NCBI GenBank assembly: GCA_011389885.1
Contig: JAABTK010000027.1
Location: 1 to 49,774, forward strand
Length of the DNA: 49,774 nucleotides
DNA from: Gammaproteobacteria bacterium
GTDB taxonomy: Bacteria; Pseudomonadota; Gammaproteobacteria; Chromatiales; Chromatiaceae
Direction of reading: 5' to 3'
The translations under genes and the position numbers were made by a program. Position 1 is the stretch's first letter. Each line of letters starts with the position of its first letter. Under the pieces are notes generated by a model that made no database searches, was not told the DNA's origin, and saw only the letters and a list, made by a program, of their open reading frames with translations. This document shows positions 42,070-49,774 of the stretch, in pieces.

Positions 42070-43317
42070 ATGACCGAACTGCTCATTCTGCTCCTCTTTC
42101 TCCTCCTCTCGGGATTCTTCTCGGGCTCGGAGACGGCCCTCACCTCCTTATCGGCGGCCCGCGCGCAGGCCCTGTGCAAAGAGGGGCGCCCCGGCGGCAA
42201 GGCCCTGCTGCAACTCAAATCTAACACCACCCGCATGCTGGTGATCATCCTCATCGGCAACAACCTGGTGAATATCGGCGCCGCGGCCTTCGCCACGGTA
42301 ATCGCCGCCGATCTCCTGGGGCGTATCGGCCCCGGGGTCGCTGTGGGGCTGCTCACGGTGTTCATTTTGATCTTCGGCGAGGTGACGCCCAAGAGCTGGG
42401 CCGCCAAGCACTCGGAAAAGGCCTCGCTGTTCGCCGCCCCGCTAATCCTCAATTTCGGTCGCCTGACCCTGCCCGGGGTCTGGCTTCTGGAGCGGATCTC
42501 CGAATGGCTGCACGCACGCGGCGCGCCGTCCACCGATCCGTCGGTCACCGAATCCGAGGTGATCAGCCTGCTGGAGCACGGCGCCGCAGAAGGCGCCATC
42601 GAGGCCGAAGAGCGCAAGATGATCGAGCGGGTATTCGCCTTCAACGACCTCACGGTGCGCGACGTGATGACCCCGCGTAATCAGGTCTACGCCCTGGACG
42701 AAAAACTAACCATCCGCGATGTGTTGCCCGAAATCCTCAGCCGCTCCCTGTCGCGCATCCCGCTCTACCGCAACGTCATCGACGATGTGCGCGGCGTGGT
42801 CCACCTGCACGACATCCTGCAAGCGGTGGTCGATGACGAACTGGACCAACCGCTCAAGCAAGTGGCGCAAGAGCCGCTGTTCGCGCCCCAAACCCAGCCC
42901 ATCGACGAACTGTTCGCCGGCCTCAAACACAGCAACCGCCACCTGGCTATGGTGGTGAACGAATACGGAATGCTCCAGGGCGTGGTGACCCTGGAAGATT
43001 TAATCGAAGAGCTGGTGGGCGAAATCTACGACGAAACCGACAAACCGAAGAACCTGATCCGAGACGCCGGCCCCGACCGCATCATCGCCGACGGCCAACT
43101 GGAACTGCGCGTCGTAACCGAACATTTCGCGCTGGAACTCCCCGGTAAACCCACCGACACCGTCAGCTACTGGATCCTAAACCACGCCGGCCGCATCCCC
43201 CGCGCGGGCGAAGAATTCGACATCGACGGCTTCAAGGTGCGGGTAGAACAGGCCACCGACCGCTCGATTTGCAGCGTAAGCCTACAGCGCCCTGAAAGCG
43301 CCTCATCCGGACCTTAA
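42070..43317 (+). CDS. CorB/CorC-type CNNM-CBS membrane protein
   Basis: A 415-residue membrane protein of the CorB/YfjD type. The CNNM (DUF21) domain opens LLLFLLLSGFFSGSETALTS and includes FILIFGEVTPKSWAAKHSEK. A CBS pair follows (about 200-325, VRDVMTPRNQVYALDEKLT and LAMVVNEYGMLQGVVTLEDL). Last comes the CorC_HlyC domain with DFIDGF-like GEEFDIDGFKVRVEQ. Relatives act in magnesium and cobalt efflux. The ATG start has AGGA upstream. It converges on the glycosyltransferase gene with a 32-bp gap, and marks the last gene with the surrounding high-GC style. Confidence 0.92.
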   Translation: MTELLILLLFLLLSGFFSGSETALTSLSAARAQALCKEGRPGGKALLQLKSNTTRMLVIILIGNNLVNIGAAAFATVIAADLLGRIGPGVAVGLLTVFILIFGEVTPKSWAAKHSEKASLFAAPLILNFGRLTLPGVWLLERISEWLHARGAPSTDPSVTESEVISLLEHGAAEGAIEAEERKMIERVFAFNDLTVRDVMTPRNQVYALDEKLTIRDVLPEILSRSLSRIPLYRNVIDDVRGVVHLHDILQAVVDDELDQPLKQVAQEPLFAPQTQPIDELFAGLKHSNRHLAMVVNEYGMLQGVVTLEDLIEELVGEIYDETDKPKNLIRDAGPDRIIADGQLELRVVTEHFALELPGKPTDTVSYWILNHAGRIPRAGEEFDIDGFKVRVEQATDRSICSVSLQRPESASSGP

Positions 43318-43349
43318 AGCACCGCTTCCATTAAAGGATCCGACCCAAT

Positions 43350-44228
43350 TTACCGGCCGAATCTTTCGCGCAACGCCTGCCTCCAGTATCCAGACCAAAA
43401 AAAGACACCTGTAATCCCGACTGACATCGCTAGACCTATGCGCCCCACCAAGCCCACCCCTAGCCTTTTTGCCGTCAAGCGCTTAACTCCCCACTCCCAC
43501 GACACACTAGGCAACGCAAGAAAAGCGCCATTCTGGGTTTGGTGTAGCCGTCTCGACTCGCCGTAAAGATATAATTTTTTGCAATAATCCAGAAACCTGC
43601 CAGGCTCAAGGTGATAAACCACCGCCGTCGAAGCATAGCGCATCACGAAGTCCGGGATGAGTTCTACACACCTTCTGACAAACTCACTATCGCCGCCACG
43701 CGGCAGCTCACTGAAGCGCCCGACCTGCTGGAACAATCGCTTACAAATCAACATATTCGCCGTCATTCCATACCAATAGATACGATCGGAGCGGTTAAAA
43801 AGCATCTCCATCCGTGAGTCATGCAACTCACTCGCAAAGCCCATCATAAAGTCGCCAAAATCTTTTGGATTGCGCTTACCAATAACAATGTCACAACCCG
43901 ATCGTTGCATTTCCGTTGCGAGAGCCTCCAACCAGTTCGTTTCTGCCACGCAGTCGGCATCGGTAAATGCGATAAGGGGCGCCCGGGCGTTTTCCAAGCC
44001 TAAATTACGCGCCCGATAGGCGCTCGGTTCAGGCTCCGAGAGCAAGACAATATCGGAAAACTCAGATACGATCTCTGCCGATTGATCAGTCGATGCATTA
44101 TCGATAAATATCAGCTCATACCGGCTCCGAGGAACCGTTTGGCGCTGCAAAGCCTGAATACATTGCCGAAGATGCCCCTCCTCGTTATGAAAAGGGACAA
44201 TTACTGTGTATTGCAATAAAGAGGACAT
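43350..44228 (-). CDS. Family 2 glycosyltransferase
   Basis: A 292-residue GT-A fold enzyme. The opening is VIVPFHNEEGHLRQCIQALQ, with LIFIDNASTDQS and the metal-binding DADC (in IAFTDADCVAE). The C-terminal WEWGVKRLTAKRLGVGLVGR is followed by one hydrophobic segment that may anchor it to the membrane. The base composition is visibly more AT-rich than in genes to its left. It is the distal gene of the capsule export cluster on the same strand, so assembly of a capsular or other surface glycan is the likely role. Donor and acceptor are unknown. Confidence 0.87.
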   Translation of the reverse strand: MSSLLQYTVIVPFHNEEGHLRQCIQALQRQTVPRSRYELIFIDNASTDQSAEIVSEFSDIVLLSEPEPSAYRARNLGLENARAPLIAFTDADCVAETNWLEALATEMQRSGCDIVIGKRNPKDFGDFMMGFASELHDSRMEMLFNRSDRIYWYGMTANMLICKRLFQQVGRFSELPRGGDSEFVRRCVELIPDFVMRYASTAVVYHLEPGRFLDYCKKLYLYGESRRLHQTQNGAFLALPSVSWEWGVKRLTAKRLGVGLVGRIGLAMSVGITGVFFWSGYWRQALRERFGR

Positions 44229-44844
44229 ACCCGCTACCCGAAAATGAAACCTCGCATCAGACCCGCCTCTTATGGTTGATTCCTCCCCTCAGAAAGCGGC
44301 CTGCACCGGATCCCCCAGGAGCCTCAATCATACACGCCTCTACCGGCTCGCGGGGCGATGCCCATCAAAAGCAAAAGATTCCCCCTTGGATCCAGCCGCG
44401 AATGGTTGGTCCATAAAAAAACCGATTGCGTATATTCGTCGGCCACCGGCGACGCCCATACGAAGGCCGGCTCCTCGGCCCCGCTCGACCAACGACTTTT
44501 TCCCGAAATGGTGAATCACCCAACACTCCAAATGGATATTGGCTGTTGGCTCAACCGCGGCATTCCCTGACCCCATTCCTATCCTTCCTTCGAGAACTTC
44601 CCCTTCTGGGTCTTGATCGCAAAAACCAACCATGACCCGCCCGAGGTACGAAGGCTTTGTATCTGCATCGCCCGGCGATAGCGAAGTTTAAAAACGCCTA
44701 CCCTTCCTATGACCGAAACGGTGCCGAAGGCCTTATTAACCCTCCTGAGCGACCGAAACCTATCAAACAGTCGATCTCCACCGATTATCTCACCTCGCTG
44801 GAATGATGTTCCAGGCCGCCGGCTGCAGAAGCCACCAGGACCGA
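44229..44844. other. Gene-free AT-richer interval in the capsule cluster
   Basis: No complete gene is supported in these 616 bp. Short frames exist on both strands. On the minus strand, one reads GEIIGGDRLFDRFRSLRRV and continues with similar composition for about 70 residues. Another reads through to near 44340. None has a start, a family motif or a full-length body I recognise. A decayed gene is possible because this is where kpsC or kpsS would lie in a group 3 capsule order. Confidence 0.4.
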
Positions 44845-45936
44845 CTAGTCTTGATGGTCCTTTATAATTGCGTGCATGAGATTCAGCACCACGCCGACCA
44901 GAAAAACCATAAGCGAGAAAACAAAAATATTGTACACTCTCCTTGGTTCAACAGGATATTCAGGCTGAGTGGGTTCCTGCAAAACAGAAACCTGTTTGAG
45001 TTTTCGCACGGCATCCACTCTAGTGGTTTCTAGTGTTGCTAAAGCGTTAGAATACAATTCTTGGGCAAACTTCGCCCTTAACTTCAGTGTTTCGTATTCA
45101 GCAGTAATGGTATTTAATGCCGCCCCTTGACTGGCTGTCAGTTGTTTATTTTTTCGCGCGATTTCCATTTCCAATGCTAAAATCTCGCTATTCAACTGCT
45201 GCATCTGCGGTGAACTAGCACTTTGGTATTGGGATAAAACGCTTTCTTTGGCGTTAAGTTTCGTTAATTCAGTGGTCAGCTCGGCCACGAGCCTGCTTAG
45301 GCTTTCTGCTGTATCAATTGGTGAAATGAGGCCCTTCTCGTTTTGATAATCCAAGATCGCGCTACGGGCATCGGTTAACCGCTGGTTTAGCTGCTCCACC
45401 TGTTTTTCAATAAAGGCCACTTGCTCTGCCGCTAGCCGTTGGCCCATTTTATTCATGTGGAGTTCCCCATACCTCAAAAGCAGCGTCACAATATTTGCCG
45501 CGGTTGTTTTATCGAATGCCGATGCGCTTATCCTTAATACTCCGGCATAGTCATCCAAATTCACCTCCACCCGCGATAGGAAATATTCGTGAAAATCCTC
45601 GGTTGCCACCTCTACGCCGCTCAAACGTGATAAAAAATCAATTTTCTTGTTTGCGTAGTGCTCTCTTAACGCTAGCTCCTTATCGAGTTTCTTCAACGCA
45701 TCCACCGACAGAAGGTATTCTCGAAACAATAGCAGGTCACCTCTATTTGAAGCCGCCCCGCCCGACAACATTGAAGCAATGTTCATGCTCGGGGGTGCGA
45801 TCTCCGCGGTTTGTAACACAACATTAGTCTGAGACACATAGCGATCAGTGGCAATAAACCCCCAATAAAACATACCTGCCGCAATAGCTATTATGCCAAT
45901 CAGCCAAATAGGGTTTTTAACAATTCTTTGATGCAT
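44845..45936 (-). CDS. kpsE: KpsE/CtrB-like capsule export inner-membrane protein
   Basis: A 363-residue polysaccharide co-polymerase-type protein. A transmembrane segment near the start (PIWLIGIIAIAAGMFYWGF) and another near the end (VFSLMVFLVGVVLNLMHA) flank a long periplasmic region rich in coiled coil (about residues 165-320). LQEPTQPEYPVEPRRVYN before the second helix is the family's hallmark. In capsule export, KpsE bridges the ABC transporter and the outer-membrane channel. The ATG at MHQRIVK is chosen; a GTG 18 bases upstream is possible. It follows kpsT by about 42 bp in the operon. Confidence 0.88.
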   Translation of the reverse strand: MHQRIVKNPIWLIGIIAIAAGMFYWGFIATDRYVSQTNVVLQTAEIAPPSMNIASMLSGGAASNRGDLLLFREYLLSVDALKKLDKELALREHYANKKIDFLSRLSGVEVATEDFHEYFLSRVEVNLDDYAGVLRISASAFDKTTAANIVTLLLRYGELHMNKMGQRLAAEQVAFIEKQVEQLNQRLTDARSAILDYQNEKGLISPIDTAESLSRLVAELTTELTKLNAKESVLSQYQSASSPQMQQLNSEILALEMEIARKNKQLTASQGAALNTITAEYETLKLRAKFAQELYSNALATLETTRVDAVRKLKQVSVLQEPTQPEYPVEPRRVYNIFVFSLMVFLVGVVLNLMHAIIKDHQD

Positions 45937-45978
45937 GGATATATTGTCGCCCACGGGGTGAGTTTTACCAACATTTAA

Positions 45979-46683
45979 TCATTGCTGTATCCGAACTTTT
46001 TCATGAACTGTTCTATTCTTATGCCTGATTCTACTCTCACGATAGGCCTCAAGCGCGCCTTGTATGTCATCATACCAATAGGCTTGGCCGTCATCAAGCC
46101 ACACCCCGGCTTGACACAGGTCCTGTAAAATCTTTTCACTATGTGACACCATGATTAAGCTCGATTGGTTAACCCGTTCCTTAAACGCCTGACTGGCTTT
46201 TTCCTTAAAGGCAGCATCGCCCACGGCCGTCGCTTCGTCGGACAAGTAGACATCAAAATCAAAAGCAAGTGAAATCCCGAACGCCAGCCGGCTTTTCATA
46301 CCACTGGAATAGGTCCTTACTGGGTCATCAAACGCTCGACCTATTTCTGCAAAATCCTCTACAAACCTTATCACGCGCGGAATATCTTTATCTCCACCGT
46401 GAATACGCGCTATGAACTTGGTGTTTTGGCGACCAGTCAAAGCCACTTGAAAACCGCCGCTTAACCCGATCGGCCAAGAAACACTACAGTTTCGAGTAAT
46501 TCGGCCCCTATCGGGCGAATCCATGCCGCCAATTAGACTCAACAAGGTAGACTTACCTGCCCCGTTTCTACCCACCAGCCCAACGCTGACGTTCCTGGGG
46601 ATAGTTAAACTGATATCCTTTAGCACCCACTCGCTTCCGTGTTGGTTGTGATAGCGTTTATACAGATTTTCTATCTTTATCAT
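45979..46683 (-). CDS. kpsT: KpsT-like ATP-binding protein of capsule exporter
   Basis: A 234-residue ATPase of the KpsT/Wzt export group. The Walker A is GRNGAGKST, the signature YSSGMKSRLAFGISLAF (a variant of LSGGQ) and the Walker B DVYLSDEATAVGD with its replaced Pro, typical for KpsT. SVSWPIGLSGGFQVALTGRQ is the conserved region binding the permease. The ATG at MIKIENLYKRYHN lies five bases after the kpsM stop codon. With kpsM it powers export of a capsular glycan. Confidence 0.92.
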   Translation of the reverse strand: MIKIENLYKRYHNQHGSEWVLKDISLTIPRNVSVGLVGRNGAGKSTLLSLIGGMDSPDRGRITRNCSVSWPIGLSGGFQVALTGRQNTKFIARIHGGDKDIPRVIRFVEDFAEIGRAFDDPVRTYSSGMKSRLAFGISLAFDFDVYLSDEATAVGDAAFKEKASQAFKERVNQSSLIMVSHSEKILQDLCQAGVWLDDGQAYWYDDIQGALEAYRESRIRHKNRTVHEKVRIQQ

Positions 46684-46688
46684 GTTCC

Positions 46689-47474
46689 CTACTTGGCCTT
46701 CAATCTGCTTTGAAAACGGATATGCATCATAAGACCCAACATGGCCATCGCAAGAATCCATTGATACAAATAAAGCACACTGACTCCAGGAAAAGTCCAA
46801 TATCCCTGAAAAAACCCCAATCGAACCAACTCAATCCCATGCACTATGGGATTATAAACGAGCAATTCCTGTATATTATGTGGTAAATATTGAATAGGAA
46901 TCATCACACCAGAGATAATCAACAAGGGTAGGCTTATAATATTTATAATCCTACCCACCTCCGGAACCATGGTCCCAATTACAGAAACCACCAGCCCCGA
47001 ACTCAACCCCAATAGCCATACAGTCCCCCACGCGGATAAAGCATTGAGAAAGTTATGCGGAACAACATCGAATCCCAACAGCCCTAATCCAAGCAATAAT
47101 ATCAATAACACGATAGTCCTCACAAAACCCTCTACAAAATTTCTAACCAATACGGTATCCACGGGTTTCACTTGGCGATATGAAAACAATGCTTGGTTGG
47201 AATTTATGGTGCGCAAGGCACCCTTCATACCATCGCGAAACATAAAAAAAGCGACCAGTCCAATCATCATCCAGGGTACCATTTCGACCCCGCCAACTCG
47301 GTCCATCATTTGAACAACGGTTCGAATCGACACCATAACCGCCACGAAAAGGACCGGTTCGGCAAACAACCAAAAACCCGCGGAACGCTCGGCGAACAGC
47401 CTCCCTAGCACCTCACGCATAAATAAAGCATGCCATACGCTCTTCGTAACTTGCCAAGAACTCCTTACCCGCAT
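46689..47474 (-). CDS. kpsM: KpsM-like permease of capsule exporter
   Basis: A 261-residue ABC-2 type permease with six predicted helices. Typical parts are HALFMREVLGRLFAERSAGF and WLFAEPVLFVAVM near the N-terminus, and LPLLIISGVMIPIQYLPHNI and VYNPIVHGIELVRLGFFQGY later. The ATG is chosen over an adjacent TTG. It lies 16 bp after kpsD and 5 bp before kpsT, a tight operon. Confidence 0.92.
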   Translation of the reverse strand: MRVRSSWQVTKSVWHALFMREVLGRLFAERSAGFWLFAEPVLFVAVMVSIRTVVQMMDRVGGVEMVPWMMIGLVAFFMFRDGMKGALRTINSNQALFSYRQVKPVDTVLVRNFVEGFVRTIVLLILLLGLGLLGFDVVPHNFLNALSAWGTVWLLGLSSGLVVSVIGTMVPEVGRIINIISLPLLIISGVMIPIQYLPHNIQELLVYNPIVHGIELVRLGFFQGYWTFPGVSVLYLYQWILAMAMLGLMMHIRFQSRLKAK

Positions 47475-47490
47475 CAAAATTCAACATCCC

Positions 47491-49173
47491 CTAAAGGTCG
47501 AAAGCCACCTTTGCGGCAATTGCAATTTGGTAAAGAATCTGCGAGACACTGGTGGCCAATTGAATATTTTTAGTCGGCACTTCGGGCAGCACTAAAACCT
47601 CATCACCTGGCTGAACATTGGCCCCAGCATTGGTAACCACTTCGCCACTTTGACGAATCACCACTATTTTTTCATCATCCGCTTGGTCGGTAAAGCCACC
47701 AGCCTTCTCAATATAGTCTTGTAAGCGCCAGTCTTCTTGATAGACTAACGAGGTAGGCACCAACACTTGCCCGCTCACTAAAACGGATTCGCTACGTTGC
47801 GGCAGGGTGATAACATCCCCGTCTTGCAAGCGCACGTTGGTTAGTGATTGGCCCCCGGCAACGACCAACCGCCCATTAGGCTTGACTTGACTGGCTTTTT
47901 CCACAAACCCTTTTATCAGCTCAGCTTCTTTAACACGAATGTTCGCTTCTTCGGCAGTAGAAGATGTGGCGGTTAGATAAGTCTGTTCCAAACGCTGCAA
48001 ACTGCTTTTTAGCGATTGTTGCTGGCGTTCCGCCACACTTTTTCTTTTAATAGAGACATTTTGTGTGGCTGTGAGATTTGGATCGACTTCCACATTCGCC
48101 AATAATTCGGTTAGTTTTGTGTTTTTTGGCACCACAAAAAACGACGATCCCAAGTAACTCCCCTCAAGCTGAATTAACATGGTGTCTTGTGTTTGATCTT
48201 TTCTGAAAATCAGTGTGTCGCCGTCTCTAAGATCTCGATTTCCAAATTCCGCCAATGATAGATATTTGAAAAATGGGCCTTGCGGATTGTAACCTTTCAC
48301 CAACACATGCGAGGTTCCGCCAGGCAGCACAACGTAGCTGAATAGGTCCTTACCTGAGCTTTCGTTTTTGCCTAACTCGTAAGTTGTCTGGAATTCCTGT
48401 TCATCCAAGACGGTTACCATAGAACCGCGCTGCTCCACCACAATCGTATCACCCTCTTCAAACTGTATCGGGGGCGCCTTACCTTGGGTTATGAATTGGT
48501 AGATATCAAACCGCGCAATCGTGTCTTGCTGCCGCAATACATTTATCGCTCGGTAACTGCCAACATTACCTTTAATTCCATTGGCCTGATTCAAGAAATA
48601 AATCAAAGAATCGGTTGGCGTGCCAGCATATTGGCCTGGATTATTTACAAATCCGGTAACAAAAACTGAAATCGGTTGCACGCCCTGCAACTGCGTATAG
48701 ACCTGAACGCCGCTCGTATAAATTTGGTTAATAGCGCTTCTTACACGCTGGTTCAGTTCGGAATGCGTAATCCCCTGCACCGCTACAGGTCCGATAGTCG
48801 GAATGAATATATTCCCTTGCGCATCCACTGGCAAGACACGGTCTATCTCGACGCTCCCCCAGGCTCGCACGACAACCTGGTCGCCGGGTAGTATTTTATA
48901 CAGACTATTTAATCCATCGGCACGAACGCCTGAAAAACCGCCCCGAAATACCTGTTCTCCAAACACCCGGACCGGCTTGTTTTCCCCTTGTGATTGATAA
49001 TTAGCTTTTTGCCAAACTTGCGCATGACTGGCAACTTGCTGATCTACCTGCACCGCCTCTGCTGCTTGGCTACTGGGCAAATTACCCGCTTGCTCACCAA
49101 AAGCCTGGATATTATTTACACAAAAAGTTAATGCCAACGCTAAGAAAAGCTTAAACACTGGTGATCTCTGCAT
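47491..49173 (-). CDS. kpsD: KpsD-like polysaccharide export outer-membrane protein
   Basis: A 560-residue exported protein, the size of E. coli KpsD (about 558). A signal peptide (MQRSPVFKLFLALALTF, cleavage near IQA) precedes a poly-export domain (YKILPGDQVVVRAWGSVEID, GNIFIPTIGPVAVQGIT) and several SLBB-like segments (VFVTGFVNNPGQYAGTPTDS, VLVSGQVLVPTSLVYQEDWR). The C-terminus is NIQLATSVSQILYQIAIAAK. KpsD forms or gates the outer-membrane exit for capsule. No lipobox is visible, unlike Wza. It begins the kpsD-M-T-E order found in group 3 capsule loci. Confidence 0.9.
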   Translation of the reverse strand: MQRSPVFKLFLALALTFCVNNIQAFGEQAGNLPSSQAAEAVQVDQQVASHAQVWQKANYQSQGENKPVRVFGEQVFRGGFSGVRADGLNSLYKILPGDQVVVRAWGSVEIDRVLPVDAQGNIFIPTIGPVAVQGITHSELNQRVRSAINQIYTSGVQVYTQLQGVQPISVFVTGFVNNPGQYAGTPTDSLIYFLNQANGIKGNVGSYRAINVLRQQDTIARFDIYQFITQGKAPPIQFEEGDTIVVEQRGSMVTVLDEQEFQTTYELGKNESSGKDLFSYVVLPGGTSHVLVKGYNPQGPFFKYLSLAEFGNRDLRDGDTLIFRKDQTQDTMLIQLEGSYLGSSFFVVPKNTKLTELLANVEVDPNLTATQNVSIKRKSVAERQQQSLKSSLQRLEQTYLTATSSTAEEANIRVKEAELIKGFVEKASQVKPNGRLVVAGGQSLTNVRLQDGDVITLPQRSESVLVSGQVLVPTSLVYQEDWRLQDYIEKAGGFTDQADDEKIVVIRQSGEVVTNAGANVQPGDEVLVLPEVPTKNIQLATSVSQILYQIAIAAKVAFDL

Positions 49174-49230
49174 AATGGATTGTTGTCCTTCCAGGTAAAA
49201 TCGTTCGCTTTCTTTTATCCGGAAGAGTTA

Positions 49231-49596
49231 TCAATACTCGTGCTGCTTGCTCAACGCCGGCATAGCTTGATATAAACTGTCTCTCAGATGGCAAAACAGG
49301 ATAGGATCCTGGTTCGACAGGGGTTCGGCTCTTATACACTTTTTCCCAAGCGCCGAACTATAAATATCTGCAATCCGGTAATGGACTCGGTTTTCTTGGT
49401 TTATATCCCCACCACTTTGCGCCCATTCTATCTGGCTATTAATTTCCAATTCATGCGGTAGTATTTCAATTACGCCTGAGCTAGATGGTTGCGCTGGGGC
49501 CACTGATGGTTTTTTAGCGGTCGAATTAATGCACCCTGTTATCAACCCTGTAATGGGAAGGCATAACGCCCAAACGACCATAACCTTCTTCTTCAT
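49231..49596 (-). CDS. Lipoprotein of unknown function in the capsule operon
   Basis: A 121-residue lipoprotein. The signal peptide MKKKVMVVWALCLPITGLIT ends in a lipobox (ITGC, Cys22). The mature part contains two further cysteines (KKCIRAEP and LFCHLRD) and the segment VHYRIADIYSSALGKKCIRA. That could be a small periplasmic domain with one disulfide. I do not recognise the family. It is 57 bp before kpsD on the same strand, so it is probably the first gene of the capsule operon here and may help the outer-membrane channel. No good Shine-Dalgarno spacing supports the start; an ATG five codons later is equally possible. Confidence 0.75.
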   Translation of the reverse strand: MKKKVMVVWALCLPITGLITGCINSTAKKPSVAPAQPSSSGVIEILPHELEINSQIEWAQSGGDINQENRVHYRIADIYSSALGKKCIRAEPLSNQDPILFCHLRDSLYQAMPALSKQHEY

Positions 49597-49774
49597 ACCT
49601 TGCCTTGCTATATGCTGATTATCTGAATGATTACGCTGGACCTTGATCATCGTTCCGGCCACCTTAGGCCGCTCAGGACGAACGCGCCGCCGTAAGCGGT
49701 TGATTCTACGCGCCAACGCGACCTATCTAACGCACTTATTTCAGGGTATTGGCCGGATGGATGACCAAGGCCTT
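49597..49774. other. Window end, no supported gene
   Basis: Nothing is confidently coding here. On the minus strand the last 39 bases read KALVIHPANTLK-stop, which could be the tail of a gene that continues beyond the window. This is too short to assign. Confidence 0.3.

Noticed and set aside
44272-44633. Short frames of 70-97 residues on both strands
   Set aside because: No start signal, no recognised motif and mutual overlap; kept only as a possible decayed gene.
49738-49774. C-terminal tail KALVIHPANTLK of a gene running out of the window
   Set aside because: Twelve residues are too few to support a partial gene.

Overview
The window is GC-rich chromosomal DNA from a Gram-negative bacterium, most likely a gammaproteobacterium and perhaps a purple-sulfur or other Chromatiales-type lineage. 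Two-partner secretion, TRAP transport, a LolD/FtsX-type exporter, HemW and a KpsDMTE capsule exporter all require a double membrane. The lineage is an inference from overall gene style, not from a marker gene. No rRNA, tRNA, CRISPR array or transposase was seen.

Layout. 0.5-4.3 kb: small metabolic genes (class I glutamine amidotransferase, dienelactone hydrolase, guanine deaminase, spermidine-synthase-like protein) and a TacA-type antitoxin whose GNAT toxin partner survives only as a 170-bp internally deleted remnant. 4.4-6.5 kb: a YyaL/SPATA20-type thioredoxin-fold protein. 6.8-22.0 kb: the most striking block, a divergent module of a TpsB transporter, a 3432-residue TpsA exoprotein (TPS domain, 12 FG-GAP-like repeats, a long MBG array, proline-rich linker, C-terminal CHAT protease domain), a CHASE2-adenylate/guanylate cyclase and a DUF928-like secreted protein. 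Heptanucleotide arrays that share the unit TGAGGGC lie at both ends of the block. 22.2-24.5 kb: a GAF/HD-GYP phosphodiesterase and a small secreted acidic protein. 25.2-28.7 kb: a single-chain MmeI-like restriction-modification enzyme.

29.1-36.0 kb: HemW, a TRAP transporter (TakP-like binding protein, DctM, DctQ) split by an IPTL-CTERM-like secreted protein, homoserine kinase ThrB, and a hemerythrin-like protein lacking two iron ligands. 36.2-41.1 kb: an AttE/AttFG/AttH-like exporter with a lipocalin-like lipoprotein, whose 5' end abuts a tandem duplication of intergenic repeat DNA. 41.4-43.3 kb: a universal stress protein and a CorB/CorC-type CBS membrane protein. 43.3-49.7 kb: a visibly more AT-rich segment with a GT2 glycosyltransferase and a kpsDMTE-ordered capsule export operon plus an unknown lipoprotein, probably acquired horizontally.

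The intergenic DNA is unusually structured. It holds long interrupted palindromes with CGCAAAGG-type arms, 31-bp palindromes of the ACGCGAATAAACGC type, and several dispersed hairpin elements that recur kilobases apart. These look like families of small non-coding repeats that have been copied and recombined.

Working hypothesis for the module: TpsB exports the TpsA stalk and adhesive repeats. The CHAT domain, behind a proline-rich linker as in the FhaB C-terminal region, may stay periplasmic or be released. The CHASE2 cyclase has a periplasmic sensor domain and, with the DUF928 protein, could couple surface state to a cyclic nucleotide signal. The architecture is read from sequence; the coupling is inference.
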